Source: a virus
Virus record (IMG/VR): IMGVR_UViG_3300027985_000512
Span: 1-41,056 of that record
DNA length: 41,056 nucleotides
Direction: 5' to 3' (one strand)
This document shows positions 29,503-38,084 of this stretch, piece by piece. The notes under the pieces were generated by a model that was not told where the DNA came from, made no database searches, and saw only the letters and a list, made by a program, of their open reading frames with translations. The position numbers and the translations under genes were made by a program. Within the stretch, counting starts at the first letter, position 1. Each line of letters begins with the position of its first letter.

Positions 29503-30072
29503 TTATGCAGGTAGATCAACTACCCCCTCATACCATGTTAGTCTGTGGGTGAAAGTAAGGCTTACTGTCCCGGTGTTGGTAATCCTCTGTAGATAGGTAG
29601 TATTCGGGGGCAGTGGGCGCACAATCCTGCCAGAGCTATATGCTGGAGTGCTTGCATTGCCTATGTCAGCAATACCCAAGTCATAAGTAGGAGCGCCAAA
29701 CTCAACTCCGGGGGAGGACACACTAGCCCCTAGCCTGATGACCGCCGTTGGCGTATCCGGGTTGATATCAGACAGAGAGAAGATGCTAGACGACTGCGAA
29801 GTGCCTCCTGTGTATATCGGGCTTCTGTATATGCGCGTGGTCATAGCGTCACCGATAAAGCCTACTTCTCTATCGGTAATCACACACGCCTTGGCGCCTG
29901 TAGTAAATAGAAGGTCCCTAGACGCACCCGGAGCTAGCGTCTGTGGCCCTTCTGCAAACTCAAACAACGTGCCCAGCTTTGCGTGTGCTTCAGTGAATCC
30001 CTGAGACGTTGTTGCCCTCTTGCCGGCATAAAGCCCGTAAGGGACGAACGGCCACATGTCTCTAAAACTCAT
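29503..30072 (-). CDS. Hypothetical virion protein
   Basis: A 189-aa beta-rich protein beginning MSFRDMWPFVPYGLYAGKRA. It has regular short strands, many Thr/Ser/Gly residues and a C-terminal LPPNTTYLQRITNTGTVSLT segment with WYEG. ATG 30072 leaves five bases after the upstream stop; an earlier in-frame start would overlap that gene. It is probably a minor head or tail surface protein, judged only from composition and location. Confidence 0.6.
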   Translation of the reverse strand: MSFRDMWPFVPYGLYAGKRATTSQGFTEAHAKLGTLFEFAEGPQTLAPGASRDLLFTTGAKACVITDREVGFIGDAMTTRIYRSPIYTGGTSQSSSIFSLSDINPDTPTAVIRLGASVSSPGVEFGAPTYDLGIADIGNASTPAYSSGRIVRPLPPNTTYLQRITNTGTVSLTFTHRLTWYEGVVDLPA

Positions 30073-30077
30073 GACGA

Positions 30078-31418
30078 TTACCCCGTATAAGGTTCGTCGA
30101 TCATGTACCATAAGTCACCGATTGTCTGTCCATTGTCGATGAGTCCAATGTAATTAATCAAGTACAATCTCATTCTGTCGTGCACCGTGCCTTCAAAAAA
30201 TCCCGCCTGTTCAAAGAACACAAGCCATAGGTCCATTATGTCGCCATACGACTCTCCAGTCTCAAACTTGAGGAACTGGAAAGTCCTGTCGAGTCTGGTC
30301 CCAGTGTACCCAAATAGCCAAGAGTCTATGCCAGTAAGGTCCCAGAAGCTGACTGAGCCTGACGAGGACCCAGTAAGCGTTCCATATGCTTCTGAGCTAT
30401 TTCCTGTGATACTGTTGTCATTAACAAGGCCCGTGGCTGTGCCGGTAAGTGCCCCGTAAGTCTGAGTGCTGGTCCCTTCAATCAAGGACCCGCCAGTGCC
30501 GGTGCCAGTGAGTGCCCCGTAAGATTCGCTGCTAGCCCCGTCAACTAGCACCTGACCCGCGCTGGAGAACAGCAGGGGGCCGTAAGACTCGCTGCTCGCT
30601 CCAACAACATCGACCGTTCCGCTAGCGGTCCCGGTAAGGGCGCCGTAAGTCTTGGTGCTAGTTCCGGCCACCAGCACGGTCCCTGAGCTGCTGCCAGTAA
30701 GAGCCCCATACGTCTTGCTGCTAGAACCAGTAGGCCCTGTGGCCGCAGGGCGCAGGGCGAGCGTGTAGGACGCCCACGAGTCGCCGCCCCCCTCAGGGCC
30801 TGTAGTGGTAGCCGCTGGGTCGTAGCTGCCCGAGGTCCACCCGGTATAGTACCCATTGCCAACAGTGGCGTCGTTACTGTCGTCCTCAGCATGGGTAAGG
30901 ACGTTGGTTAGGTCGCCATAGGTGAAAGTTACCGCTGAGCCGCCACCAGACCCAGAACATACTACTATCCATGAACCAGAAGTAGTCGGGGTGATGGCGG
31001 GGGGATTGGCCAGACCAGTATCTATCCCAGTGGCCGAAGTAGGCGTAACGTCCATCGGGGTAGTAGTGTCTACCCCACGGAAGCACTGAATGCAGTACGA
31101 CTGAGCGTTAGAAGTGGACCCGGTACTTGGGAAGGTCACAGAAGAATCGGGGGTGGACCCCATGATCTTATAGGCCACCCCGAAATAGGTGTTGAAGGTG
31201 TCGTCGGCCACCAACTGAGTTAGGTTAGTGTACCCAGTAGGGGTGGTGATGTCGGTGCCAGCGGCAGTAACAAACGACCCTACTACAGTAGTCACGACAA
31301 CAAGGTCGTCCGCACTAGGAGTAGTGTCGCTGCCTCCAGAGAAGCTAAACGACACGGGATTGGTGGAAGTGCTTCCCTGCCTCCCCCCTACCTGCCCACC
31401 CACATAACTAATGGCCAT
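30078..31418 (-). CDS. Repeat-containing virion surface protein
   Basis: A 446-aa protein. Residues about 1-220 form a beta-rich domain ending in DSWASYTLALRPAA, a lectin-like ending seen in phage adhesin-like modules. It is followed by six repeats of roughly 21 residues around G-x-S-[S/T]-x-[S/T]-Y-G-x-L-T-G-[S/T]-x-[S/T]-G (30340-30735). The final 85 residues form an aromatic-rich helical domain (FLKFETGESYGDIMDLWLVF). It could be a head fibre or tail spike accessory protein that displays an N-terminal binding domain on a flexible stalk. GGGGGG precedes the ATG. Confidence 0.65.
   Translation of the reverse strand: MAISYVGGQVGGRQGSTSTNPVSFSFSGGSDTTPSADDLVVVTTVVGSFVTAAGTDITTPTGYTNLTQLVADDTFNTYFGVAYKIMGSTPDSSVTFPSTGSTSNAQSYCIQCFRGVDTTTPMDVTPTSATGIDTGLANPPAITPTTSGSWIVVCSGSGGGSAVTFTYGDLTNVLTHAEDDSNDATVGNGYYTGWTSGSYDPAATTTGPEGGGDSWASYTLALRPAATGPTGSSSKTYGALTGSSSGTVLVAGTSTKTYGALTGTASGTVDVVGASSESYGPLLFSSAGQVLVDGASSESYGALTGTGTGGSLIEGTSTQTYGALTGTATGLVNDNSITGNSSEAYGTLTGSSSGSVSFWDLTGIDSWLFGYTGTRLDRTFQFLKFETGESYGDIMDLWLVFFEQAGFFEGTVHDRMRLYLINYIGLIDNGQTIGDLWYMIDEPYTG
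30340..30735 (-). repeat. Six coding repeats of about 63 bp
   Basis: Degenerate direct repeats encode the Y-G-A-L-T-G units of the 30078-31418 protein. Codon-level conservation (for example TACGGGGC/TACGGCGC at the Y-G-A core) suggests expansion by duplication followed by drift. Confidence 0.75.
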
Positions 31419-31433
31419 GGCCGACCCCCCGCA

Positions 31434-31838
31434 TTAAGCATTGGCGTCGGTACGAGTCCAAGTGCTGATAGTCACAGTCTGGCCGCTAGTGATGCTGGTA
31501 TTATCCAGCTCAAGGTCCCCGCCGCCGGAAGTAGCAGTAATGCTGCCCTGTTCATGGCAAGTAGTACCTGCGCTATCTTTCAGCCGGTAGTGCCCAGCAG
31601 TCCCTGTAGCCGACGCAGTAGCACTCCAAGTTCCGCTCTTCGACTTCGAGCCACCGGACGCAGCAGCCATCCAGTCCGAGGGGAGCGTAATCTCGCAGAG
31701 GAGCGTGCCAGAGTCAGCAGCAGCGCAACTAGCCGGCTGAGCCCCAGACCGGATTTGCAGTTTTGGTGAAGTGCTGACTGTAGTCTCGATAGAGTCGAGA
31801 CGAGCGTTTCGCACGGCAACAGACAGTTGAATAGTCAT
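31434..31838 (-). CDS. Conserved small virion-associated protein
   Basis: A 134-aa protein starting MTIQLSVAVRNARLDSIETT, containing DSGTLLCEITLPSDWMAAAS and ending WTRTDANA. The order N-A-R-L-D-S-I-E...P-x-D-W-M...D-A-N-A recurs in small proteins of many phages, usually unannotated and next to structural genes. ATG 31838 lies one base before the endolysin stop; a longer upstream frame overlaps the endolysin. Probable beta-sandwich structural protein. Confidence 0.65.
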   Translation of the reverse strand: MTIQLSVAVRNARLDSIETTVSTSPKLQIRSGAQPASCAAADSGTLLCEITLPSDWMAAASGGSKSKSGTWSATASATGTAGHYRLKDSAGTTCHEQGSITATSGGGDLELDNTSITSGQTVTISTWTRTDANA

Positions 31839-31839
31839 A

Positions 31840-32388
31840 TCAGATAACAACCCTATTAAGAACCCACCCGTAAACAAACCGCTCGTTCTTCTTGGCCTTA
31901 ACCGCCAATTCGATATAGCGGGCCGCCTGCAACGCATTTAGGCACCTGAGTAGCACCAGCGCCCCCTCCGCACCTCTATACTTCAAGTAAGACTGTAGGG
32001 CCTTAAGCGTGCGACGACCAACAATGCCGTCCTCAGCTATATCTGGGTAGATTTTTTCTTGGTTGTTAAGAGCGTTGAGTGATACCTGCAAGAACTTTCC
32101 TGCCACTCTCTCCCCCATGTTCACCGCAGTATCCACCAGCTCGTAAGCCACATCGTAGTCGATAGGAATGATCGACTCAAAGCGGCTATTGAGTAGAAAT
32201 CTCCGGTAGTATAGCTGGAATGCCGTATCCCTGTCTAGGTCCTCGACCTTACCAAACCATCCCATCTCCCGCAGTGCCGTATGGGTCCACCCCCACTTAG
32301 TAGCCCCTCCGCTGTCTAGGGGGTCGTCGGTGAACTTCCCCCCCTCAGCGTCGAGCACCTTGTTAATGATACTCTCTACAGTCCTCAT
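31840..32388 (-). CDS. Endolysin, GH108 N-acetylmuramidase
   Basis: A 182-aa muramidase. Catalytic E15 lies in the family motif DAEGGKFTDDPLDSGGATKW (E-G-G-x-x-x-D-x-x-D-x-G-G-x-T-x-x-G). A C-terminal peptidoglycan-binding region has EDGIVGRRTLKALQSYL. It has no signal peptide, so release depends on a holin. Its ATG overlaps the preceding stop (ATGA), coupling it to the XhlA-like membrane protein. Confidence 0.92.
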   Translation of the reverse strand: MRTVESIINKVLDAEGGKFTDDPLDSGGATKWGWTHTALREMGWFGKVEDLDRDTAFQLYYRRFLLNSRFESIIPIDYDVAYELVDTAVNMGERVAGKFLQVSLNALNNQEKIYPDIAEDGIVGRRTLKALQSYLKYRGAEGALVLLRCLNALQAARYIELAVKAKKNERFVYGWVLNRVVI

Positions 32389-32663
32389 GGCATAATCAAC
32401 TCTTTAAGAGTAAGGAGGGCACCTAGAAGAGCTACCACTGCCGACAGGGTAACAGCTACGCCCTTCATCACGGCGCGTTGCGAGGAAAGTTCCGTCTTAA
32501 TCTCACTGATACCCTTTAGCATATTCTTGTTGATTTCTTCTACTGCTTGTTCGACCCTTGGTACAACAGCTTCAAGTTGAGCAACACGAGTAGGAAGCCG
32601 CTCTTGCTCCAGCTTCTCTACCCGGTGTTTAAGCGTATGAACGTCTCTTGATAGCTCTTCCAC
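32385..32663 (-). CDS. XhlA-like coiled-coil membrane protein, possible lysis partner
   Basis: A 92-aa protein with a GTG start and GGAGG five bases upstream. Residues 1-62 are coiled coil (RDVHTLKHRVEKLEQERLPT, then VVPRVEQAVEEINKN). Residues 67-88 (MKGVAVTLSAVVALLGALL) form a C-terminal membrane helix. That arrangement, and coupling to the endolysin, match haemolysin XhlA-like lysis proteins. It may be an accessory holin or a membrane anchor for the lysis complex. Confidence 0.72.
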   Translation of the reverse strand: MEELSRDVHTLKHRVEKLEQERLPTRVAQLEAVVPRVEQAVEEINKNMLKGISEIKTELSSQRAVMKGVAVTLSAVVALLGALLTLKELIMP

Positions 32664-32678
32664 GGAAACCTCCAGCCA

Positions 32679-33716
32679 TTAGATGCGACCCGAGGACTCT
32701 CCCAAAGCCTCTGTCAGAAGGCCGCGAATAGAATCATCCTTATTCCCACCCGGTACGTCGATTCCACCATGTTCTTCACCTGCACCACTAATACGTGCTG
32801 CCGCCTGCTGACGCTGCTTAAGCTGCTCTCCCTGAGCGGCCTTTGCTGCCCGCTCATCAAGAATGGCCTTAACATCAGGAGTAATCAGGCAAGCCAGATC
32901 ATAAGCTTCTGTCATGGAGCTAGCCCGACCCATCTCTATAATGTCGGCCATAGCATCCTGAACATCAGAAAAGAACTCCTTACCGCTGACCTCCGCCAAC
33001 TGCTGCTCTACCGTATGGCGCTCAAACTGTTGCTTGAATGCCATCAGCTCCCGAACTTCCGGGGGGAGCTGCTGCTGCGGTTGTTGCGCCTGCTGGGCCT
33101 GCTGCGGGGGCACCTGCTGGCCGGAGACGTACTGCCGAATCGGGATTCCGTAGGTGTCCGCGATACTAAGCAGAGCATCAAGCTTACTGGCCGGGTCCTG
33201 CGACCGTAGCTGGCGCTCTGCTGCCATCGTGTTGTGAATGTGCTGTGCGGGGGACATACCAAGCTGGGCTATCTCCCGCATGTACGGAGCCAGCGACTCC
33301 GCGAAGCTCTTGACAGGGGCATACTGCTCGTGCAGCTGCTGCACCCCATGCAGAGACGCCTGATGCACTCTGGAAATCTCTGCCCTTACTTCCGGGTCAA
33401 CAGAGGCCCACTTTTCCCTTACCTTGGGCGACCACGACGAAGGTGCCTTGTCATCAGTCGCTTCATGCTTATCCTGCGTCGCAGGTTCCTCTCGAACAGG
33501 ATTGTCCACCCCTGCCGCTTGGGTATCAGGCTCTGCCTCCATCTTTGTTGCAGCAGACCCAGCCGAAGCAGGAACTTTGGATTCCTGATCCTCTTCGACC
33601 GCGCCAACTCCCGGCTCAGTTTTATCCTTATCCTCGTCACCAGCCATTGCCCCTGAGATGATGTCACGAAGATCGTCCTCTTCTACCGTATCCGCACCTT
33701 CTACGTACTCACCCAT
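32679..33716 (-). CDS. Scaffolding-like protein
   Basis: A 345-aa highly acidic N-terminal region followed by a helical Q-rich middle (VPPQQAQQAQQPQQQLPPEV) and a charged tail with KQRQQAAARISGAGEEHGG. The SSWSPKVREKWASVDPEVRA segment (W-x-x-x-V-R-E-K-[WF]-x-x-x-x-P-E-V-[RQ]) is characteristic of phage scaffold proteins of this type. It should guide capsid assembly and then leave. It is encoded away from the capsid gene, with six genes between. Confidence 0.78.
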   Translation of the reverse strand: MGEYVEGADTVEEDDLRDIISGAMAGDEDKDKTEPGVGAVEEDQESKVPASAGSAATKMEAEPDTQAAGVDNPVREEPATQDKHEATDDKAPSSWSPKVREKWASVDPEVRAEISRVHQASLHGVQQLHEQYAPVKSFAESLAPYMREIAQLGMSPAQHIHNTMAAERQLRSQDPASKLDALLSIADTYGIPIRQYVSGQQVPPQQAQQAQQPQQQLPPEVRELMAFKQQFERHTVEQQLAEVSGKEFFSDVQDAMADIIEMGRASSMTEAYDLACLITPDVKAILDERAAKAAQGEQLKQRQQAAARISGAGEEHGGIDVPGGNKDDSIRGLLTEALGESSGRI

Positions 33717-33724
33717 TTTAGCAC

Positions 33725-34141
33725 CTATAGTTCTTCAACCGGAGTATCTGGTTTCAGCTCGGGCTTATAGCCTTGATTGAGCATATGTATGGACTCTTCA
33801 ATATCCTTAACTCGGTCCTCTTTCTTCATCTCTTCCCTTTTATTGTTAAAGTTGCCCTTAACAATAGTTTCACTATCGTAGCCTTCCCCAAGCAGAACTA
33901 CATCATTCCGCTTGTTGTGCTCCTCCAACTCCCTACTGTTGCGCACAAGGCTGCCGTCTATCTTAGACCTGAACGCCTCAAACTTGCCCTTCACAAACCC
34001 CGAGGGGGCGACTGTGAAGATTCTCCGCGTCAGCCCGGACTCGCAGTAGGGGCACTCGGGCGGGCAATTGTACGCGGAGATGGTTGAGATGAAATCGAAG
34101 CGATTCCCGCAACCGTCGCAGATGGCTTCATAGGTGGGCAT
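33725..34141 (-). CDS. FmdB-like zinc-ribbon protein
   Basis: A 138-aa protein beginning MPTYEAICDGCGNRFDF, with C8/C11 and a second CPPECPYC cluster at about 26-33. This is the N-terminal zinc ribbon of the FmdB family. The C-terminal 90 residues are charged and helical. It lies between portal and scaffold, with its start overlapping the portal stop. A role in head assembly or late regulation is possible; function in phages is not established as far as I know. Confidence 0.75.
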   Translation of the reverse strand: MPTYEAICDGCGNRFDFISTISAYNCPPECPYCESGLTRRIFTVAPSGFVKGKFEAFRSKIDGSLVRNSRELEEHNKRNDVVLLGEGYDSETIVKGNFNNKREEMKKEDRVKDIEESIHMLNQGYKPELKPDTPVEEL

Positions 34142-36198
34142 TATTCGTCCTCCTGTCCTTCCGATTCTGATTCTGATTTTCTGGCTTCCGCTTGTTCAGC
34201 GAATCGAGCTTGCTGCTCAAACTGCTGCTCCTTCTGCTCAAGGCCCATTGCCGCCTCCTGCTGCTTAACCTGCATCCCGACTGCCGCCTCCTGCTGCTTA
34301 ACCTGCATGCCCATCTGAGCCTCTTGCAGCTTAGCACCAGCTAGCGCCTGTTGCAGCATGATCTTGATTTGGGCCATCTCACGCTCGAACGCGATCTTCT
34401 GCTCAAACATTTGTCGCTCAAAGCTCAGCTTCTGCTGTTCCATGGCCATCTTCATCTGCGCCTCCTGCGCCTTGTACTGAGCCTCCTTGTCCCTAACCTG
34501 CATCTCCATCTGGGCTTTTTGCTGCTCGGTCTGAGCCTTAATCTCCTCGGGGGAAGGCTGTTCAGGCTGCGGATTCTGCTCGGCTTCTACCTGAGCACGC
34601 ATCAGCTTATCTAACTCCCCGTCGATCCAGCCCTCCAGCTCTACTGCCGACTTGTACCCAGAAATAGCAAACTTGACTAGCTGCACTCCGAGCACAGTAA
34701 GCTGGGGGGACTTGGCTGTAATCTCGGCAATCTGCGCGATCATCTGGCCGATAGTCTGCACTACCTCGATCTTCTGGTCCTTTTCTAGCGCCCAGTCGGC
34801 CTGAGTGAGACTATTGGCCTGAACGTCCACCTTGTACTTCGCCAGAATGTCGTTCCTCAGGACTTGGAAAGCGTTAGGAGCATATGGGCGGTCGCTCTCC
34901 GACAGGTCGCCTACGATCTTGGCCAACTGTTCCTCAGAGTACAACTGAGTGACCATCTCTGCCATTATGCGCAGAGTGTCCCTAACAAACTCAGCCACCT
35001 CCTTCTGGTACTCATTCATGCGCACAGAAGCAAACTGGGCCTTAATCTCCTGCGCGCCCTTAGTCTCATACGGACTGCTGGCGCCACGCAGAATGTCACT
35101 CATCCCTGTAATCTCGTACAGAATGGCCTTGGTTCCCTCAAAGGAGTTGTACAGCATCTGTAGAACTGCGCCCACCTTCTCTACTGGGTACCAGCCGATC
35201 TGGTTAGCAACGCCACCCTTCTCTGCCATCATGGCCCAGTCCTCGACCGGGATCATCTCATTGTCACTAGACGACAACATGCGGCCAATAGCAGGCTCTG
35301 CCGCGTTGTAGATACCAGCCGCCTTGATGGCTTGGATGATTAGGCTGATACGCGCATACAGAGTGTCCAGTTGGCGATATTGATCCTGAGCCAAATGGTA
35401 GTCAGTGATCGGCAGAAGGGAGTTCCCGTTGGCATTGGCTATCAGCGGGGGCGGGCACGGGAAGAAGTCGCGCAGCTTAAGCTCGTCGTCCATAACAAGA
35501 AGGGGCTCTGGCTGCCCCCTGTAGATGTGATAGATCTTCTTGGTGTCCTTGTCCCATACCTCATACACGCAGTAAGTACCCTCATCCAGCTCTTTAGGGT
35601 TCAGGTCACTGTCCTGCTTGTTCATGGTTACTATGCCGGCCCCACAATCAGAGTCGTCAGAGAGGAAGTCGACGTTCTTATTGTACTTCTCCTTCATCTC
35701 AGCGTGGCTAAACTTGCGCTTGCGGGCTACCCACCGGACCTTCGACCATACCCTCTGCGGGTCGTACAAGAACTCATCCCACTTAACATGGTCCAAGCTA
35801 AGGCTGCTTCCGTGGAAGTTGACCCACACTTGGCCGATGCCCGGAACAAGACGGTCCAAGATGGCCATCTTAATCGACTCTTCAAAGGCTTTGGCGCAGT
35901 GTACCTCGTAGGTCAATGCACGTTGGGTAATAAGAGCGGCCACTCTGGCGACATCATCCTGAAAGTCTCCCTTCTGGATACGGGACACCTCAGGCTTGGG
36001 TAGGCTGTTGAACAGCGATCCCCTCAGAGTGTTGGTGTTGGCGTAGAAGAAGTTCACCTGCCTGTTGCCGAGGGCGGATTGCTCCCTAGCGTCAACATAC
36101 TTGCGGTATACCTTCTCCCCGTGCTCGTGCGCTTTCTGCAAGAACCGCTCAGCCTTGGCCAGCTTCTTATCCCACTTGCTCTCGTTCATCTCAGCCAT
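34141..36198 (-). CDS. Portal protein
   Basis: A 685-aa portal. NFFYANTNTLRGSLFNSLPK near residue 50 is the typical N-terminal region (N-x-x-x-x-N-x-x-x-x-x-x-L-[FY]-x-x-x-P-x-P). WVNF, WDEFLYDP and the central IYRGQPEPL region follow the order seen in podovirus portals. After residue about 560 the sequence becomes a Q/M/E/K-rich coiled coil with a 33-bp duplication. It follows the large terminase with a one-base gap. It forms the dodecameric DNA entry ring. Confidence 0.88.
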   Translation of the reverse strand: MAEMNESKWDKKLAKAERFLQKAHEHGEKVYRKYVDAREQSALGNRQVNFFYANTNTLRGSLFNSLPKPEVSRIQKGDFQDDVARVAALITQRALTYEVHCAKAFEESIKMAILDRLVPGIGQVWVNFHGSSLSLDHVKWDEFLYDPQRVWSKVRWVARKRKFSHAEMKEKYNKNVDFLSDDSDCGAGIVTMNKQDSDLNPKELDEGTYCVYEVWDKDTKKIYHIYRGQPEPLLVMDDELKLRDFFPCPPPLIANANGNSLLPITDYHLAQDQYRQLDTLYARISLIIQAIKAAGIYNAAEPAIGRMLSSSDNEMIPVEDWAMMAEKGGVANQIGWYPVEKVGAVLQMLYNSFEGTKAILYEITGMSDILRGASSPYETKGAQEIKAQFASVRMNEYQKEVAEFVRDTLRIMAEMVTQLYSEEQLAKIVGDLSESDRPYAPNAFQVLRNDILAKYKVDVQANSLTQADWALEKDQKIEVVQTIGQMIAQIAEITAKSPQLTVLGVQLVKFAISGYKSAVELEGWIDGELDKLMRAQVEAEQNPQPEQPSPEEIKAQTEQQKAQMEMQVRDKEAQYKAQEAQMKMAMEQQKLSFERQMFEQKIAFEREMAQIKIMLQQALAGAKLQEAQMGMQVKQQEAAVGMQVKQQEAAMGLEQKEQQFEQQARFAEQAEARKSESESEGQEDE
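34250..34308 (-). repeat. 33-bp tandem duplication in the portal C-terminus
   Basis: A 26-bp identical segment occurs at 34250-34275 and again at 34283-34308. It encodes M-Q-V-K-Q-Q-E-A-A twice in the C-terminal coiled coil. Confidence 0.85.
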
Positions 36199-36199
36199 G

Positions 36200-37576
36200 T
36201 CAAATACGCCCGTTAGCGGCCTTGCGCATCATCTCTTCACGCTCGGCAAATAGTTGTTCCAAGGTCAGCTTACGACCAAGAATGTTCTGTTTCTGCTGGT
36301 CAGACACCTGAGTAATAATTCCCTTGCTCTGCCGCCGCTGACTGTACGGGTTAATGCCCCAGCACAAATACCGAAGGGCGTCCGAGGGGTGGGACGACCA
36401 GTCGTGCCGTGGGCTTTGCTTAAGTACCTTGTTCTTGTCGTCATACTCACGTTGGTACAGCCTAAGGGCATTAAGCCCGTCCTTCCTTACCGAATCATTA
36501 CCGACGTTGAAGTACAGTTGTGGGATCGTGGCCCTTACCGCTTGGATGCCATCTTGCAGGGGCATGCGTGGTAGGATTCGGGCTTTAATGCCATACTCAC
36601 TGTATAGAATCTCTCTAGTGGACTTCTTGGTCTGGAAGGAGGCACTGTTGGCGTCGTGCGGGAGGATGAAATCTCCATAAGTATATGGACGAGTAAGCAG
36701 AACTTGATTAACAATGTCATGAACGTCGTAGCCAGACGCCGTGAAAAAGTCGATAAGGTAAATCTTGCCATCTGGATGAACCTGAGCAAACCAAATAGAC
36801 GTATCATCACTGACACCGATATCCCACCCAGTAACTACCGGCAGGGATGGGTCGTGCGGGAAGATGCCCATGTGCCCTTCGGCTTCAATGGCATTGAGGT
36901 ACTTGGCGTAAAATGCCCCTTTGCACGCAGCATGGAAGTCGCACTCGTACTCTTGGTCGATAACGTCGGGGTCCGCGCCGGGGCGGTTGCGGATAGCCGC
37001 CAGACGCTCGGCGGAGAACACTCCGGTAGTGCTGGCGGGGGATAGCTGGGTGAACCAGTCGCTGTCGAGCTTGGCCGCTTCCCATAGCTCAAAGAAGTGG
37101 TTCGGCCCCTTAGGGGTGCCAATGAACACTACCCATCCGTCCCTGTCCTCTAGCGCCGGCTCGATCACTTCGTTGTAGAGGCGGGGGGCGCAGTCACCAT
37201 ACTCGTCGATGATACAGCCGTCGTGGTAGACCCCACGAAGGGCATCGGGGTTGTCCGCGCCATACAGGCGAATTACCGCCCCGTTAATCAACCTTACACT
37301 CAGCTCCGACTCCATTGGCTTACCGTCCATAACCGGAGCGGCGAAGTGCTTGAGGTAATCCCAAGCAACTGTCTTAGCCTGCTTGTAGAAAGGAGCAATG
37401 TAGGAGTAGCGGGGCATTGTGCGCTTGCATTGAAGCGCCTTATCAATCAGATCGTTAATGCAGGCTACTGTCTTGCCCATACGACGGTGACATACCATGA
37501 TAGCGAACCGGCTGGCACGCGCATGGAAGTCGTAGAACTGCTGCCTAGGGTCGTATAGGGAGACTATTTCAGCCAT
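36200..37576 (-). CDS. Terminase large subunit
   Basis: A 458-aa packaging motor. Walker A is CHRRMGKT (residues 29-36), Walker B is CIIDEY (121-126), and the nuclease domain opens with WDIGVSDD (D252) followed by ILPHDA. The start is ATG 37576 with GAGGA upstream and an eight-base overlap with the small subunit gene; an earlier TTG start is less likely. Length is at the short end for large terminases but both ATPase and nuclease halves are present. Confidence 0.92.
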   Translation of the reverse strand: MAEIVSLYDPRQQFYDFHARASRFAIMVCHRRMGKTVACINDLIDKALQCKRTMPRYSYIAPFYKQAKTVAWDYLKHFAAPVMDGKPMESELSVRLINGAVIRLYGADNPDALRGVYHDGCIIDEYGDCAPRLYNEVIEPALEDRDGWVVFIGTPKGPNHFFELWEAAKLDSDWFTQLSPASTTGVFSAERLAAIRNRPGADPDVIDQEYECDFHAACKGAFYAKYLNAIEAEGHMGIFPHDPSLPVVTGWDIGVSDDTSIWFAQVHPDGKIYLIDFFTASGYDVHDIVNQVLLTRPYTYGDFILPHDANSASFQTKKSTREILYSEYGIKARILPRMPLQDGIQAVRATIPQLYFNVGNDSVRKDGLNALRLYQREYDDKNKVLKQSPRHDWSSHPSDALRYLCWGINPYSQRRQSKGIITQVSDQQKQNILGRKLTLEQLFAEREEMMRKAANGRI

Positions 37577-37946
37577 CTGAGTTGTCCTCAGGAAGCTGCT
37601 CAATCAGCACTGCATCCTCAACGTCGGCCGGGGGCGGATTGGAAGCGGCCACGTTGAGCGGAGACTGGGGTACCTTGGAGATATAGGTGAATTCCTTTTC
37701 GACAGGCCCGGTATCATCCTTGGGGGCAAACCGGACGTACAGCTCAATGAACTTGGTATAGTTTTTCGGGTCGTTCGCCCACATGGCCATGCGGGGGATG
37801 CCGCCTATCAGCTCAAAGCACTCCAAGAACGCCGCCTCGACCTCCTTACGGCCAAACAGCTTCTTGACCTTCGACTCGGCCAGCATCTCGCGGCGCTCCA
37901 ACTGCTTCTGGAGCTGATATTCAAGTTCTTCTCGATCTAGTGGCAT
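37569..37946 (-). CDS. Terminase small subunit candidate
   Basis: A 125-aa protein directly before and overlapping the large terminase gene. It is helical at the N-terminus (LEYQLQKQLERREMLAESKV). The GGIPRMAMWANDPKNYTKFIELYVRFAP segment resembles the helical core of some small terminases; the C-terminal tail is Pro/Asp-rich. No classic helix-turn-helix is obvious. The assignment leans on position. A strong terminator lies just upstream of its start. Confidence 0.7.
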   Translation of the reverse strand: MPLDREELEYQLQKQLERREMLAESKVKKLFGRKEVEAAFLECFELIGGIPRMAMWANDPKNYTKFIELYVRFAPKDDTGPVEKEFTYISKVPQSPLNVAASNPPPADVEDAVLIEQLPEDNSDG

Positions 37947-37958
37947 GTCGGCAGCCCA

Positions 37959-37993
37959 TAAAAAATAGCCCCAGACGCCGAAACGTCCGGGGC
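37959..37993 (-). terminator. Strong intrinsic terminator after the primase-helicase gene
   Basis: On the minus strand a 10-bp stem (37984-37993 with 37968-37977, one G-U pair) with a six-base loop is followed by UAUUUUUUA. It lies between the primase-helicase stop and the small terminase ATG, leaving only 12 bases before that ATG. Confidence 0.88.
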
Positions 37994-38055
37994 GCTAAGG
38001 GAAATCCTTGTCCAGAGCCATGACACGCAAGCCCGCCAGCCTGTGCGCCCGGTTC

Positions 38056-38084
38056 CATAGTACCGCATACCTCAGCCGCACGCA
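38056..38084 (-). promoter_or_regulatory. Weak promoter candidate upstream of the terminase genes
   Basis: On the minus strand: TTGCGT (38079-38084), 17-bp spacer, TACTAT (38056-38061). It partly matches consensus but fires into the terminator at 37993-37959, so it would need read-through or antitermination. Confidence 0.3.
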
